Positions 9,649 through 17,785 of a DNA stretch of 64,000 nucleotides are shown piece after piece (the first letter of the stretch is position 1; every line of letters starts with the position of its first letter). The position numbers and the translations under genes were made by a program. The DNA is from Pictodentalium vernedei. Its lineage: Eukaryota > Mollusca > Scaphopoda > Dentaliida > Dentaliidae. The DNA is taken from contig CM062293.1 of assembly GCA_031216915.1 (NCBI GenBank), positions 151,846,285-151,910,284 of the forward strand, given 5' to 3'. The notes under the pieces are model-generated. The model ran no database searches and had not been told where the DNA came from. It saw only the letters and a program-made list of their open reading frames with translations.

Positions 9649-11130
9649 CGAAAATGTAGGGGACATCCAAACCGATGTTAATTTTTTTCGGAAAATGGTA
9701 TTGAATACGAGTAATTGGACACATCAATATGTTATCAAGTTTGGTGTGGATCAGTAATGTCACCGCGCAGGTTTTTCGCACAAGCGCAGCGTTAATGTCT
9801 GTGGGGTACGTTTTGAAATTTTCGTTTGTACTGGACGGGCTTTTTCGGAGGCCTCTCTCACCGTTCTTTTCTTGGTATAATAAACTCGTTCATCAATACT
9901 TTCTGGTCGAAAAGTAACGCTTGAGGTATGCGAAGACTGACACGTAACGAATGTTTACTTGCCGTTGGCATGTTGGAAGCTGGCAATACACAGACTGCAG
10001 TGGCTCAAATTCTCAATGTTACTCAATCGGTGATTAGCAGGTTGTGGTCATGCCTCCGTCAGACAGGAAATGTTGATGACAGATGTCGGTCAGGTCGTCA
10101 AAGGGCGACAACTGCTAACCAGGATCATTTCATCCTAACCACAACATTACGTAACCGCCATCAAAGTGCCTCAGTAATTGGACAGAAGCTGCACCGAGCG
10201 ACAAATGTGCCGGTCAGTGGCCAGACGATCCGAAATCGCCTACACAGATGAAATTTGTAAGCTCGACGACCTAGAATAATTCCACGTTTGACTGAACGTC
10301 ACATCGCAGCAAGGCATACTTGCTGTGGAGCACAACAGCGCTGGAACAAGGAACAACGTCATGTTTTTCAATAAATCGAGGTTCACTCTCGATTTCCACG
10401 ACAGGCGAAACAGGGTGTGGCGGCGGCAGAACGAAAGATACCATGACGTAACCGTTAGGCAGTGTGATCGTTTTAGTGGTGGATCGACAATGGTGTGGGG
10501 AGGCATAACCTTGACAAACAGAACAGCATTACATATCCAAGGGCGTGTCACTGCCGTGACAACATGTTAGCAGCTGATGTGGTACCATTTGCGCGACGTC
10601 ACGGCCGTCGATTCATTTTCGAAAATGACAAAGGAAGAGCACACAGGACCCTTGTACAGAGTTCATCCAGGAGCAGAACATCACTACACTGCCTTGGCCA
10701 GCACTAAGTCCAGACCTTTCACCAATCGAGAACGTCTTCGATAAGCCTGCCAGTCGTCTACGACAACGACAACAGCCCCCTACCACTGTCCACGAAGTCG
10801 TCGCTGCACTACAGGATGAATGGAAAAACATCAGTCAAGCTGATATTGTATGTTTGGTGAGGAGTCTACCACGTCGGATCTACGCTTGTCGCGCGAACCA
10901 AGGAGGATTTACAAGGTATTGACGTCTTGAACTGAATGTGGTAAATTCTCTGACTGATAGTCCATATCTTCTACAGCTCAGCGCGTGGAAGGTGTGCTTT
11001 TCATACACTCAACTATTGCTGAAATCATTCACCAGATGTCACAGTGTAATGCCTCAACTGTCTTTTTGATGAAAATATAAATATATTTCTTCATATATCT
11101 CACTTTTATCAAATATCCCCTACTTTTTTA
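9649..11130 (+). mobile_element. Tc1/mariner-like transposon copy B, decayed
   Basis: Left end GAAAATGTAGGGGACATCC, right end the complement of AAAAAAGTAGGGGATATTTG; about 1,482 bp. It is a + strand copy of the same family as the element at 6592-8216, and the two can be aligned through the UTRs as well as the coding part (for example GACATCTGGTGAATGATTTC, in inverse orientation, near 11020-11040). Confidence 0.87.
9928..10922 (+). pseudogene. Tc1-like transposase remnant (copy B)
   Basis: The first 107 codons are open (9928-10251): MRRLTRNECLLAVGMLEAG, the HTH with AQILNVTQSVISRLW, a linker GNVDDRCRSGRQRAT and HQSASVIGQKLH. A stop or shift occurs at 10249. The core continues in other frames with FFNKSRFTLDFHDRRNRVWR (10363-10422), WGGI, FENDKGRAHRT and LSPIENVFD, ending RGGFTRY-stop at 10920-10922. 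In the first catalytic motif the expected S/T-D-E-S is N-K-S, so the first catalytic aspartate is lost; the second D and the E remain. Copy A keeps the first D. Both copies are dead. Confidence 0.87.
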
Positions 11131-12107
11131 ATTGTGTAGTGTTGGGTACTTCGTTCCCTGTATTTCCTGAAGTGCCAACAATGGTTCTGTAATCTCTTCT
11201 TTTTGTTGAGAGTTATACTATAATGATTAAAAAAAATCTTGAACAGTTTATCGGGATCTGCACTTGGGTGTAAAGCGTTTCTTAAATACCGTGCTTTAAT
11301 GTCTAGAGTTTAGATCATATCGAGTCCACATGTGGTCATCATAAGCTGAGAGATCGGAAAAATTATATTTGGTTACTTTTTGTCATCGATCCTCTTCGTC
11401 CGCCCCTCTTTCTTTAACAGATATATAAATTCGATAAGGTACAGAACTACCCTTTTAACCATTTGATCTCGCAAGACCGATTTTTCGGCCTAAGACATAA
11501 TTTTGTCCCATTTTTGTCTTATTATAAGAAGTCTATACACGGTGGCAATAAAAGAATAATATCTGTAGTTACCAGTACTATTATTCATTCTCTCAGTATA
11601 TTGATATTGGACCGATCCAGCTCACTGTATGTGTACACAGAGGCCCCACCATTCCATGAAAGGAGGCCCTACCATTCCATGAAAGGAAATCGACCTTACT
11701 TCTATCGTCACAGATTTCAACCACATGTTGTATTCTCAGAATACTTGGTGCCAAATGAATACAGAGCCAATAAGCTTCACACTATCATAACACTTCGCCA
11801 CTGGGCGTTCTATAGTTAACTCGTAACCTGATGATTATTGAGTATTGAACCGTGAAGCAGCCATGACTGATTTGGATGAACAATTCATCGAAACGTAAAT
11901 CCAGAAATCATCGTTGAAAACATCTATTGAAGTTACAGGTGTAAAATTGAATTAAAAACGCACAAATAAAACTTATATCAATGACAAGAGAAATCTTGGT
12001 AGATCCCTCATCAGTACGCAGAGAGTTAATCATAATTGCAAAGAAAAACACGGGAAAATACTTTGCATTTGACACACCGGCAAAACACGTAATAATTTAG
12101 ATATTAA
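11131..12107. other. Stretch without a recognisable gene
   Basis: A 118-codon ORF at 11463-11819 (+) has no motif I recognise and contains a short internal repeat (CCATTCCATGAAAGGA twice, 11650-11690), so I do not call it a gene. The stretch also holds the 30-bp sequence at 11819-11848 that recurs at 14043-14072, and a small hairpin with a GAAACG flank at 11866-11896. Confidence 0.5.
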
Positions 12108-12414
12108 CTCGACCATAATGTGTTCCTTGTCAGCAGGTGTTGGCAGCAGGTGTGACTGTCTATTACATGACATAATAACACTTTGGCCAGCCGCTGATTT
12201 GTCGCCACTGATTATCGTCATGTCAGAGGGCATTATTTCACTGCAGAATCTCTAAGAGATCTTTTATCATACGAGTCAATACAATCATATCTGAAAGCAA
12301 TCAACTTTTTTAGTCAATTTTAAAATTGTTTCATTTTTTTTAAACTAGACTCCAATCTAAATATCACCAGGTAGGTTTATACGTTATCACCTTTCTCGTG
12401 TCTTCTCTGGTACT
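12108..12414 (+). pseudogene. Second LINE copy: C-terminal end of ORF2
   Basis: TCAGCAGGTGTTGGCAGC aligns with the CGCCAGCAGGTGTTGACAG block of the first LINE (4351-4370). The frame then gives SLRDLLSYESIQSYLKAI and NFFSQF-stop (about 12247-12322), homologous to the SLLDLFYK...EINLFNKF end at 4437-4519. It is 5' truncated and frameshifted. Its 3' UTR is cut off near 12414, and the matching 3' end reappears at 12950-12993 after inserted DNA. Confidence 0.75.
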
Positions 12415-12905
12415 GAAATGGTTAACCGGAAATTCGGTTTGAAGCCAGTTAGCTACCTAACCAATTAGAAAAACCGTCAACCGGTTATCCGAAATATCGA
12501 TCGTTTAAAAAGTAGTAAAACTGTCGCTTCTCCTTTGTAATATATTACAAATCGAAGACGCGTTGAAAAGAGAAATAATCGACTTTGGCGTTCAAGACTT
12601 CGTTAATGATCGGCAGTTTCCGTGAGCAATGTGTAATCGCAGAAACTATTCCGTAGTGTGTATACAAACGAACGATGTCGAGTACTCGACAACGTTCGTT
12701 TGTATACACGCTACGGAATAGTTTGAGAATACTGCTTTCCAATGACTATAGTTTTAATCCCATATTCGGTGAAATAATGGCCACGTATAACCGGATATTA
12801 TCCGGTTATAGCTCTTGGTTACTCGGTTACGAAAATGAGCCACTCGTTTCATCACCGACCACTCTTCAGACAAATCTTGTCTTTGCAAGAATTCTATTGT
12901 AATTA
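12415..12905. mobile_element. Putative foldback/MITE-like insertion in the LINE 3' UTR
   Basis: About 490 bp separates the ORF2 end and the 3' tail of the second LINE. It is rich in AACCGGTTATCC-type repeats near both ends (12423-12435, 12478-12492, 12787-12812) and has the near-perfect palindrome 12643-12724 in the middle. No coding capacity. The exact ends and any target duplication are uncertain, so the class is open (hAT-like MITE is one possibility). Confidence 0.45.
12643..12724. repeat. 82-bp near-perfect palindrome
   Basis: Two 41-bp arms meet at GT|AC with no spacer. The left arm starts AAACTATTCCGTAGTGTG and the right arm is its complement apart from two mismatched pairs. It could form a cruciform. 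Confidence 0.95.
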
Positions 12906-12949
12906 TTTCATAGTTTCATTCTACCTCACAATTGACGTTTTAATTTCTT

Positions 12950-12993
12950 TCGTTTTCTCGCCACGATGGAGTCTTAGCTGCTGATGTGGCGTT
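12950..12993 (+). other. LINE 3' end (tail of the second copy)
   Basis: CGTTTTCTCGCCACGATGGA, GTCTTAGCTGCTGATGTGGC, then GTTAAACTCC. CGCCAC and GTGGCG can pair, giving a short hairpin at the very end of the element. It continues, across the insertion at 12415-12905, the LINE fragment at 12108-12414. Confidence 0.7.
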
Positions 12994-12999
12994 AAACTC

Positions 13000-13357
13000 C
13001 AATTATTTATTTATGTGCTGGTTTTTAAAGGGACATACTTACGAACAATGGCTAATCGTGACCGTGACAGTTTTACGGGTCGAGGAAGCCGGAGTACCAG
13101 GAGAGAATTACCAAGCATCAAAGAGCAACTGTCAGCTCCTCAACATTCTAACTCTGCTCAAGCTCCACTCAAGCAGGGTTACAACGATTGAAGACGTGTG
13201 CACCATCGTCGTGCAATACGCATTAGTACACGGCGTAATCGTGCCCACATGTAGGCAACCGGGATAAGGTGCCTTGTCCAAGGACACAACGCGGGTCCTC
13301 TCGGACGGGGACCTCTAGCATAGACGTCCAACAGTCTATAACTGAGCCACCCCACTC
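13000..13357 (-). mobile_element. SINE-B, near full length, tRNA-derived, minus orientation
   Basis: Read on the minus strand, the head (13357 to about 13290) has an A-box-like GTGGCTCAGTTATAGACT and a decayed B-box region, GAGGTCCCCGTCCGAGAGGA, as in tRNA-derived SINEs. Next come the core TGTCCTTGGACAAGGCACCT (about 13266-13285), a variable body, and the CGGCTTCCTCGACCCG and AAAACTGTCACGGTCACGAT blocks. The tail lies near 13000. The core resembles the CCTTGGGCAAGGCACT segment common in animal SINEs. No protein is encoded; ORFs here are accidental. Confidence 0.72.
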
Positions 13358-13360
13358 TGG

Positions 13361-13434
13361 TTAAACTCTAATAAATAATAACTGGATACAAACTGGGGAC
13401 GAGTTGAAGATTCTATTTATTATACGACCCAAAA
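13361..13434. other. SINE/LINE tail remnant
   Basis: GTTAAACTCTAATAAATAAT at 13361-13380 is the tail sequence of SINE-B in + orientation without a body in front of it. It may be what is left of an older insertion into which the minus-strand SINE-B landed. Confidence 0.45.
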
Positions 13435-13637
13435 ACCGCACGGTGGCGCTGTGTACTAAGGCGCACTGCACGTCGACAGTGCACTTGTGTTCACCCATTG
13501 CTAACCCTACGTGTGTGGAGTTGGGTAATCTTGCAGTTCCGCGGTGGTTCTCATCGGGTACTCCGGCTTCCTCCACCCGCAAAACTGTCCGACACGGGGT
13601 GACCATGGTTGTCGAAAGTGTCATTAAACTCCATTAA
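13435..13637 (+). mobile_element. SINE-B, 5' truncated, plus orientation
   Basis: It starts in the body (GGCGCTGTGTACTAAGGCGC, 13445-13464) and runs through GGTACTCCGGCTTCCTCC (13557-13574), AAAACTGTCCGACACGG and GTGTCATTAAACTCC (13618-13632). It faces the copy at 13000-13357. The tRNA head and the CCTTGG core are missing. Confidence 0.72.
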
Positions 13638-13639
13638 TT

Positions 13640-14286
13640 AAAATCAGCACAACAAACAGACAATTTGAAAATCTGCCGAAGAAGAAACTCGATTTGTCTG
13701 TTTGTAGAACTACGAAATTAACGTGGTGATCCAGTTATTACTTTTCAACTGTAGAGGTGGGCGATATACCGTAAATACCGTTTGGTATCGGTATCGGCAT
13801 CGAGTCAATACCCATTTACCGTACCAAGTGAGTCTCATGCAACCAAAATTTCGACATTTACTCAAAAATAAGAAGGCAAACAACTGATCATTACGCAAGA
13901 TTTAATATTAAGAAGAGCCCACGGTGTGTGCATTTCTAAAGGCAGTTAACGCCGGCCGGTCATTTGATGTAACAAAAATCCAAAAAAATACCCAGGGGAT
14001 AATTTCTCTAAGTTTTGTGTTCATTAAGCTTTGAGTTTAATGACTCGTAACCTGATGATTATTGAGTATTGACAAAAAGTAACCAAACAGACATTAGCTA
14101 CCGGTCATCAAATGACCGATAGCTTATGTCTGTGTCACTTCAAACATTTTATAAATATAATATATGCTATAAAATGGGGAGCTGCATATCAAAAATACTG
14201 TTCAATATTGACATTGATGAGAGTACATGCATTTTGTTGACACCGAATACCATATAGAATAATTATTAGGTACTAGGTCCGGTAAT
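13640..14286. other. Gene-free stretch with foldback remnants
   Basis: AGAGGTGGGCGATATACCG at 13754-13772, followed by GGTATCGGTATCGG, looks like the terminal part of a hAT-family element, but the partner end was not found. CCGGTCATTTGATG near 13955 and CCGGTCATCAAATGACCG near 14101 form short inverted repeats. The 30-bp copy at 14043-14072 is shared with 11819-11848. No gene seen. Confidence 0.4.
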
Positions 14287-14374
14287 CAGATTTAAACCGC
14301 GAGTAGGATAAAGGTTTTAACCACTGGGCTTGCTGAGTGGTTAAAACCCTTATTCTTCTAGTGGTTTAAATCTG
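14287..14374. repeat. Foldback sequence with about 39-bp imperfect arms
   Basis: The arms 14287-14325 and 14336-14374 begin CAGATTTAAACC and end GGTTTTAACCACT on the left, with the complement on the right, and a 10-nt loop GGGCTTGCTG. The middle of the stem has several mismatches and a one-base gap. No coding capacity. Confidence 0.85.
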
Positions 14375-14467
14375 TACGGATTAAAAAACGTCTATGTTTT
14401 AAATCATTACATTAACTGAAACTGTTACATAACTTATTATGCCTACTTTGTTACTGTCGGGAGAGGT

Positions 14468-14485
14468 GGGGGGGGGGGGGGGGGG
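14468..14485. repeat. Poly-G run (about 18 G)
   Basis: An uninterrupted G run, possibly of uncertain length in the assembly, in a region with no other feature. Confidence 0.9.
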
Positions 14486-14621
14486 TTCTATTAAACTGGC
14501 ATATTTCCCTCATTTTCGCTCAACCGTTATCATATCCATTGCAAATAGGAATTTGCAAATGCTACAACTTAATTTTTCTATTTACAATTTGTTACATTAT
14601 AATCACGAGAGCAGTGGATCA

Positions 14622-14945
14622 ATAAGGTTGAGCGGCGTTGGCCTTACTATCTGAAATGTGTGCGACCACAGCGTCCCGGGTTCAAATCCGTTGTTGGTTA
14701 CACTTATTTTATTTTCTGTACAAACATATATATATTTTTCTATCTGCTTTTTGGTTCTTATATTCATGTATTGTGAATATCTCCATATATTTGTTTGCCA
14801 TAGGCTAGGATACTCAAGAATATGCTGGAAAACACCCCATTGCCCCAAACAAGAAAAGCAGCTCGTGTATATTGTATAGGTAGGTGGGCTTTTTGTTGCA
14901 AAACTTACATTATAAAGCCAACTGACGAATTCCTTATTGCTGTAT
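14622..14945 (+). mobile_element. SINE-A, tRNA-derived, dispersed copy
   Basis: The head has an A-box-like GGTTGAGCGGCGTTGGCC and a perfect B box, GGTTCAAATCC (14679-14689), at tRNA-like spacing. About 115 bp on comes GGCTAGGATACTC, then CATTGCCCCAAAC, TAGGTGGGCT and TTGCAAAACTTA. The same blocks in the same order and spacing occur in every unit of the tandem array (for example 25381-25701), which defines the family. The B box here is better preserved than in the array copies. Confidence 0.75.
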
Positions 14946-15210
14946 ATTGATGTCACGCATGCCAAATTTAACACTTTCGCTTCCGAAAGCGACTATTGTC
15001 ATCTATTTTATGATGATTATCTGTATGTTCTGGCATGCGCAGATCAAACCTACCATCTGATTAATTGTTGGAAAGGGCTCGAAGAGCCCTTTCCAACAAC
15101 TAATCAAATGGTAGAGTTTCAAGTCTGTCATAAATGTTATTAAACTTCCTCGCATACAGGCGTACATCGAGGTCCTCCATATATGGCTAAAGTGGGCGTG
15201 GCTGTAAAAT
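14946..15210. mobile_element. Foldback element, family C, copy with long hairpin
   Basis: It matches 9098-9350. The central hairpin has 30-bp arms, 15051-15080 and 15084-15113, with two mismatches and a 3-nt loop GAA; the stem includes TTGGAAAGGGCTC. The right half has AAACTTCCTCGCATACAGGC and GAGGTCCTCCATATATGGCT. No coding capacity. The arms here are better paired than in the other two copies. Confidence 0.75.
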
Positions 15211-15306
15211 GATTGCAACGTTTTTCCAGTCCATGTAGTTGCATTTTGTAATAATTATTACATTTTGCAACGTTTTTCCAGTCCAAGTAGTTGCATTTTG
15301 TAATAA
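15211..15306. repeat. 52-bp minisatellite, left block
   Basis: The repeat TTGCAACGTTTTTCCAGTCC, then AAGTAGTTGCATTTTGTAAT, AATTATTACATT recurs every 52 bp, about 1.8 copies here. Each has the palindromic core TGTAATAATTATTACA. Confidence 0.8.
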
Positions 15307-15465
15307 AAGTTCGGACATATACGAAACTCGCTCAAATACTCACAGAAATGCGTATAACATACCCGAAGACAGTCGTAGAATCATAGAGACACAAATTTAT
15401 TTTAATAGTTGTATAGTAATATGAAGTCGTTTTAGATTTCCCCTTTGAAAGTGCCCTTTTGAAAA
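15307..15465. other. Sequence separating the two minisatellite blocks
   Basis: About 160 bp of unique sequence between GTAATAA and TTTATTAC, probably an insertion into the minisatellite. No gene seen. Confidence 0.45.
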
Positions 15466-15600
15466 AAAGTTTATTACATTTTGCAACGTTTTTCCCGTCC
15501 AAGTAGTTGCATTTTGACATAATTATTACATATTGCAACATTTTCCCCGTCCAAGTAGTTGTATTTTGTAATAATTATTACATGTTGCAACTTTTATTAC
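15466..15600. repeat. 52-bp minisatellite, right block
   Basis: About 2.5 diverged copies of the same unit as 15211-15306 (TTGCAACGTTTTTCCCGTCC, AAGTAGTTGCATTTTG). Confidence 0.8.
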
Positions 15601-15721
15601 AAAGTGGGTTGTAACAGACGCAAGTAGTAAAGTGTGTCACTGTGGGGGAAGCAGTTTAAGAAACATACATTTTTTTACCATTTTACAAAACAATAAGCTC
15701 TTCAATCAAACCTTATATTGT

Positions 15722-16762
15722 CCAGCTACCAGACGGAGGTTGAAAGTGGTGATTTAGAGTGAAGGAGAGTACGTTTTGAACATATCCAATTTATAATCTA
15801 TTCAAAATATAGCTGCCACAGCCGACAGAAAGAAACCTGTCAATTCCAATCGATTTTGTTTCAGTACTTCTACAGAAAAACAACTTCTGCGACTTGGAAG
15901 ACTGATGTATTTTCGGTTATACCTCCACAGCACCTTCTAACCAGAAATACGGGGGTCGGTGTGCCTAAAAGCAAACGATGCCTTTCAGAAGCTGATTTTG
16001 ATTGTTCGCTTTTTAAAATGGAAAGGCCTTCCTTATCTTTGAGTGAGCATAAAAACTAAAATGAAAAATGAACCAAAGATTATTCATTCAGATTGTTTAG
16101 AAAGAATATGGATTGATTCTGTTTGAAGAGTTTGCCTCATGTTTCATATATCTAACAAATGAAACTCAGAGTCCTGATTTTATAATGTACAGAAAAGTGA
16201 CACTGTGCGTGAACCTGCGGCTGTCATGGCCGGAAAAGCTGAATTTAGGCCTACAGTGATACCCATTGTTTACTTCAAGTTGATTTTTTCAGTCAGAACA
16301 AGCGAGTTCAGTAGAAGAAAATGTGAAAACGATGATATTTAATATGCAGAAGAACAGTTTTGCATCATAAAAAGTTTTTTGATAAATTTCATAAGGGTAA
16401 CCATAGGCAAAAAATTGAAAAAAAAAGTTTTTTAGTTGACTAAACCAATAAATGACTCTTGTAAAAATTTATTTCATAAAGGTAACGCAAAGTCAAAAAT
16501 TGCAAAAACAAATTTTTATTGTTGACTAAACCAATAAATTGGCACATGTAAAATGCTTCATTGTTCATCATTTTATTCTTGTGAAATCGTATATTCTGAA
16601 TTGTAGAAGACATTTTAACAGTTACTGCCTGGTGAGTGAACACCTCATTCATGGTATCATAAAAAATTGAATGCTTAATTGGAACATTCATATCAAACAA
16701 TATTCCAGATAAACCCGCGAGTGGCAAATGAAGACGATTCAGAGATCTAAAATGTAAAACTG
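15722..16762. repeat. Diverged, rearranged relative of the 4.3-kb array unit
   Basis: 15722-15798 matches unit sequence around 24140-24190 (GAGTACGTTTTGAACA). 15799-16056 matches 23630-23880 in the same orientation (TATTCAAAATATAGCTG, AACTTCTGCGA, AAAATGGAAAGGCCTTC). 16065-16660 is the inverse of 23099-23620 (complements of AATGAGGTGTTCAC and of TTGGTTTAGTCAACTAAAAA). 16660-16762 is the inverse of about 22395-22480 (complement of CACTCGAGGGTTTATCTGGA). It is clearly more diverged than the array units are from one another and lacks both SINEs. It also has its own partial duplication at 16435-16545. Confidence 0.8.
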
Positions 16763-16824
16763 AAATAAAAAGCAAGTGGAGGAGTAGCTATCCAGTTTAA
16801 GAATAACTTTATGTATCACATTCA

Positions 16825-17279
16825 TACACACTAAAAACTAAAGTGTTAAAACTGACACTTTCAAGGTGTTAAACCCATTCTAAATCTTAGGGTTTGATTT
16901 TAACACTCAAAGTGCAATGCTTTAAGCAGTTATACATTACAATCGTCAGACATCTGAAACTTGAATGGATGGCCCTTGTGTCTAGCATCGGTGGTTCTTC
17001 CAGAATCGTCCATAATTTGATTTGCGCTTGCTGGGTACATAATTAAAAGGACACAACGCAGATGACGCGGATCAGGCTCGAGAGTTCGAGCCTGATCCGC
17101 GTCATCTGCGTTGTTTCCTTTTAAGTGTCGCGACATTACACTTGTCAAGTGGTATTATTGTAACACCTGTCAAGTTCTGGGATATCTACACTTGAACAAA
17201 GTGCTAGTTCAGCACTTAGTAAGTGGTAAATACAGCACTTCAAGTGTAGTTTTTAACACTTTAGTTTTAAGCGTGTAAT
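16825..17279. mobile_element. MITE-like foldback element with about 35-bp terminal inverted repeats
   Basis: The left end CACTAAAAACTAAAGTGTTA (16829-16848) and the complement of the right end (17240-17278) share AAAACTAAAGTGTTAAAA. Further AACACTTT and CAAGTGTA motifs lie inside both sides. The centre is the palindrome 17043-17124. About 455 bp, no coding capacity. The superfamily cannot be fixed without target-duplication evidence. Confidence 0.75.
17043..17124. repeat. 82-bp palindrome, 39-bp arms
   Basis: Arms 17043-17081 and 17086-17124 with a 4-nt loop GAGT and a single mismatch (GGACACAACG versus GGAAACAACG). The stem is GC-rich (GATGACGCGGATCAGGCTCG), unlike the AT-rich surroundings. 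Confidence 0.97.
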
Positions 17280-17299
17280 ACAATAAAAGATGTAGTAGG

Positions 17300-17785
17300 C
17301 AGCTATATGATTCTTGACACCACTATTCAAAACCAAAGACTTACATTTTCGGTGGTCTATGACCCCCAATGATGACAATCCAATCTTTTTTGATAACCAC
17401 TTTAACCAAATTGAGAACATATGAAACTGCTCTGTTCTAGTCGGGGGCGATTGGAATGAATCCCAAAACTATAACCTTGACACATTAAACTATTTACACA
17501 AAAATAACATGAAGGCAAACGAAATGATTCGCTAGCTAATGCAAAAATTCGACTAGGATGGAAAACAAAAATCTATGGCGTTATACATGGAAAGGCCCCG
17601 GTAATGAAATGGCTAGATTGGACTACTGTCTCCTGTCCACAGATTTACAAATGTTTAAACAAACGTCGGACATTCACATACGTTACAGATCTGACCACAA
17701 CCCTATAGCCATAACCCTGTCCTTCATTAGTCAACCAAGAGGAAGAGGCTTCTGGAAAATCAACAAGTCTTTTGAACGACCCAGA
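17300..17785 (+). pseudogene. Endonuclease fragment of a different LINE
   Basis: Pieces in several frames give YMILDTTIQNQRLTF, then PNDDNPIFFDNHFNQIENI, GGDWN (about 17443), and from 17558 WRYTWKGPGNEMARLDYCLL, YRSDHNPI and RGRGFWKINKS. These are the middle and end of an APE-type endonuclease: GDWN corresponds to the GDFN motif, and RLDY and SDHNPI to the catalytic end. The RG-GFWK end is common in L1/Tx1-like and CR1/L2-like elements and differs from the LINE at 1-4822. RT is not present; the fragment is truncated at both ends and frameshifted. Clade undetermined. Confidence 0.8.

Noticed and set aside
11463..11819. 118-codon ORF as a gene
   Set aside because: Contains a short tandem duplication and no motif I recognise; it lies in a repeat-rich area. 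Left as unannotated sequence.
12986..13267. 93-codon ORF at the SINE-B copy
   Set aside because: It is the SINE read through; the recurring VEEAGVPGEN-like peptide appears wherever the SINE lies in minus sense.
13752..13830. A full hAT transposon
   Set aside because: Only one end-like sequence (GAGGTGGGCGATATACCG) is visible; no partner end or transposase was found.
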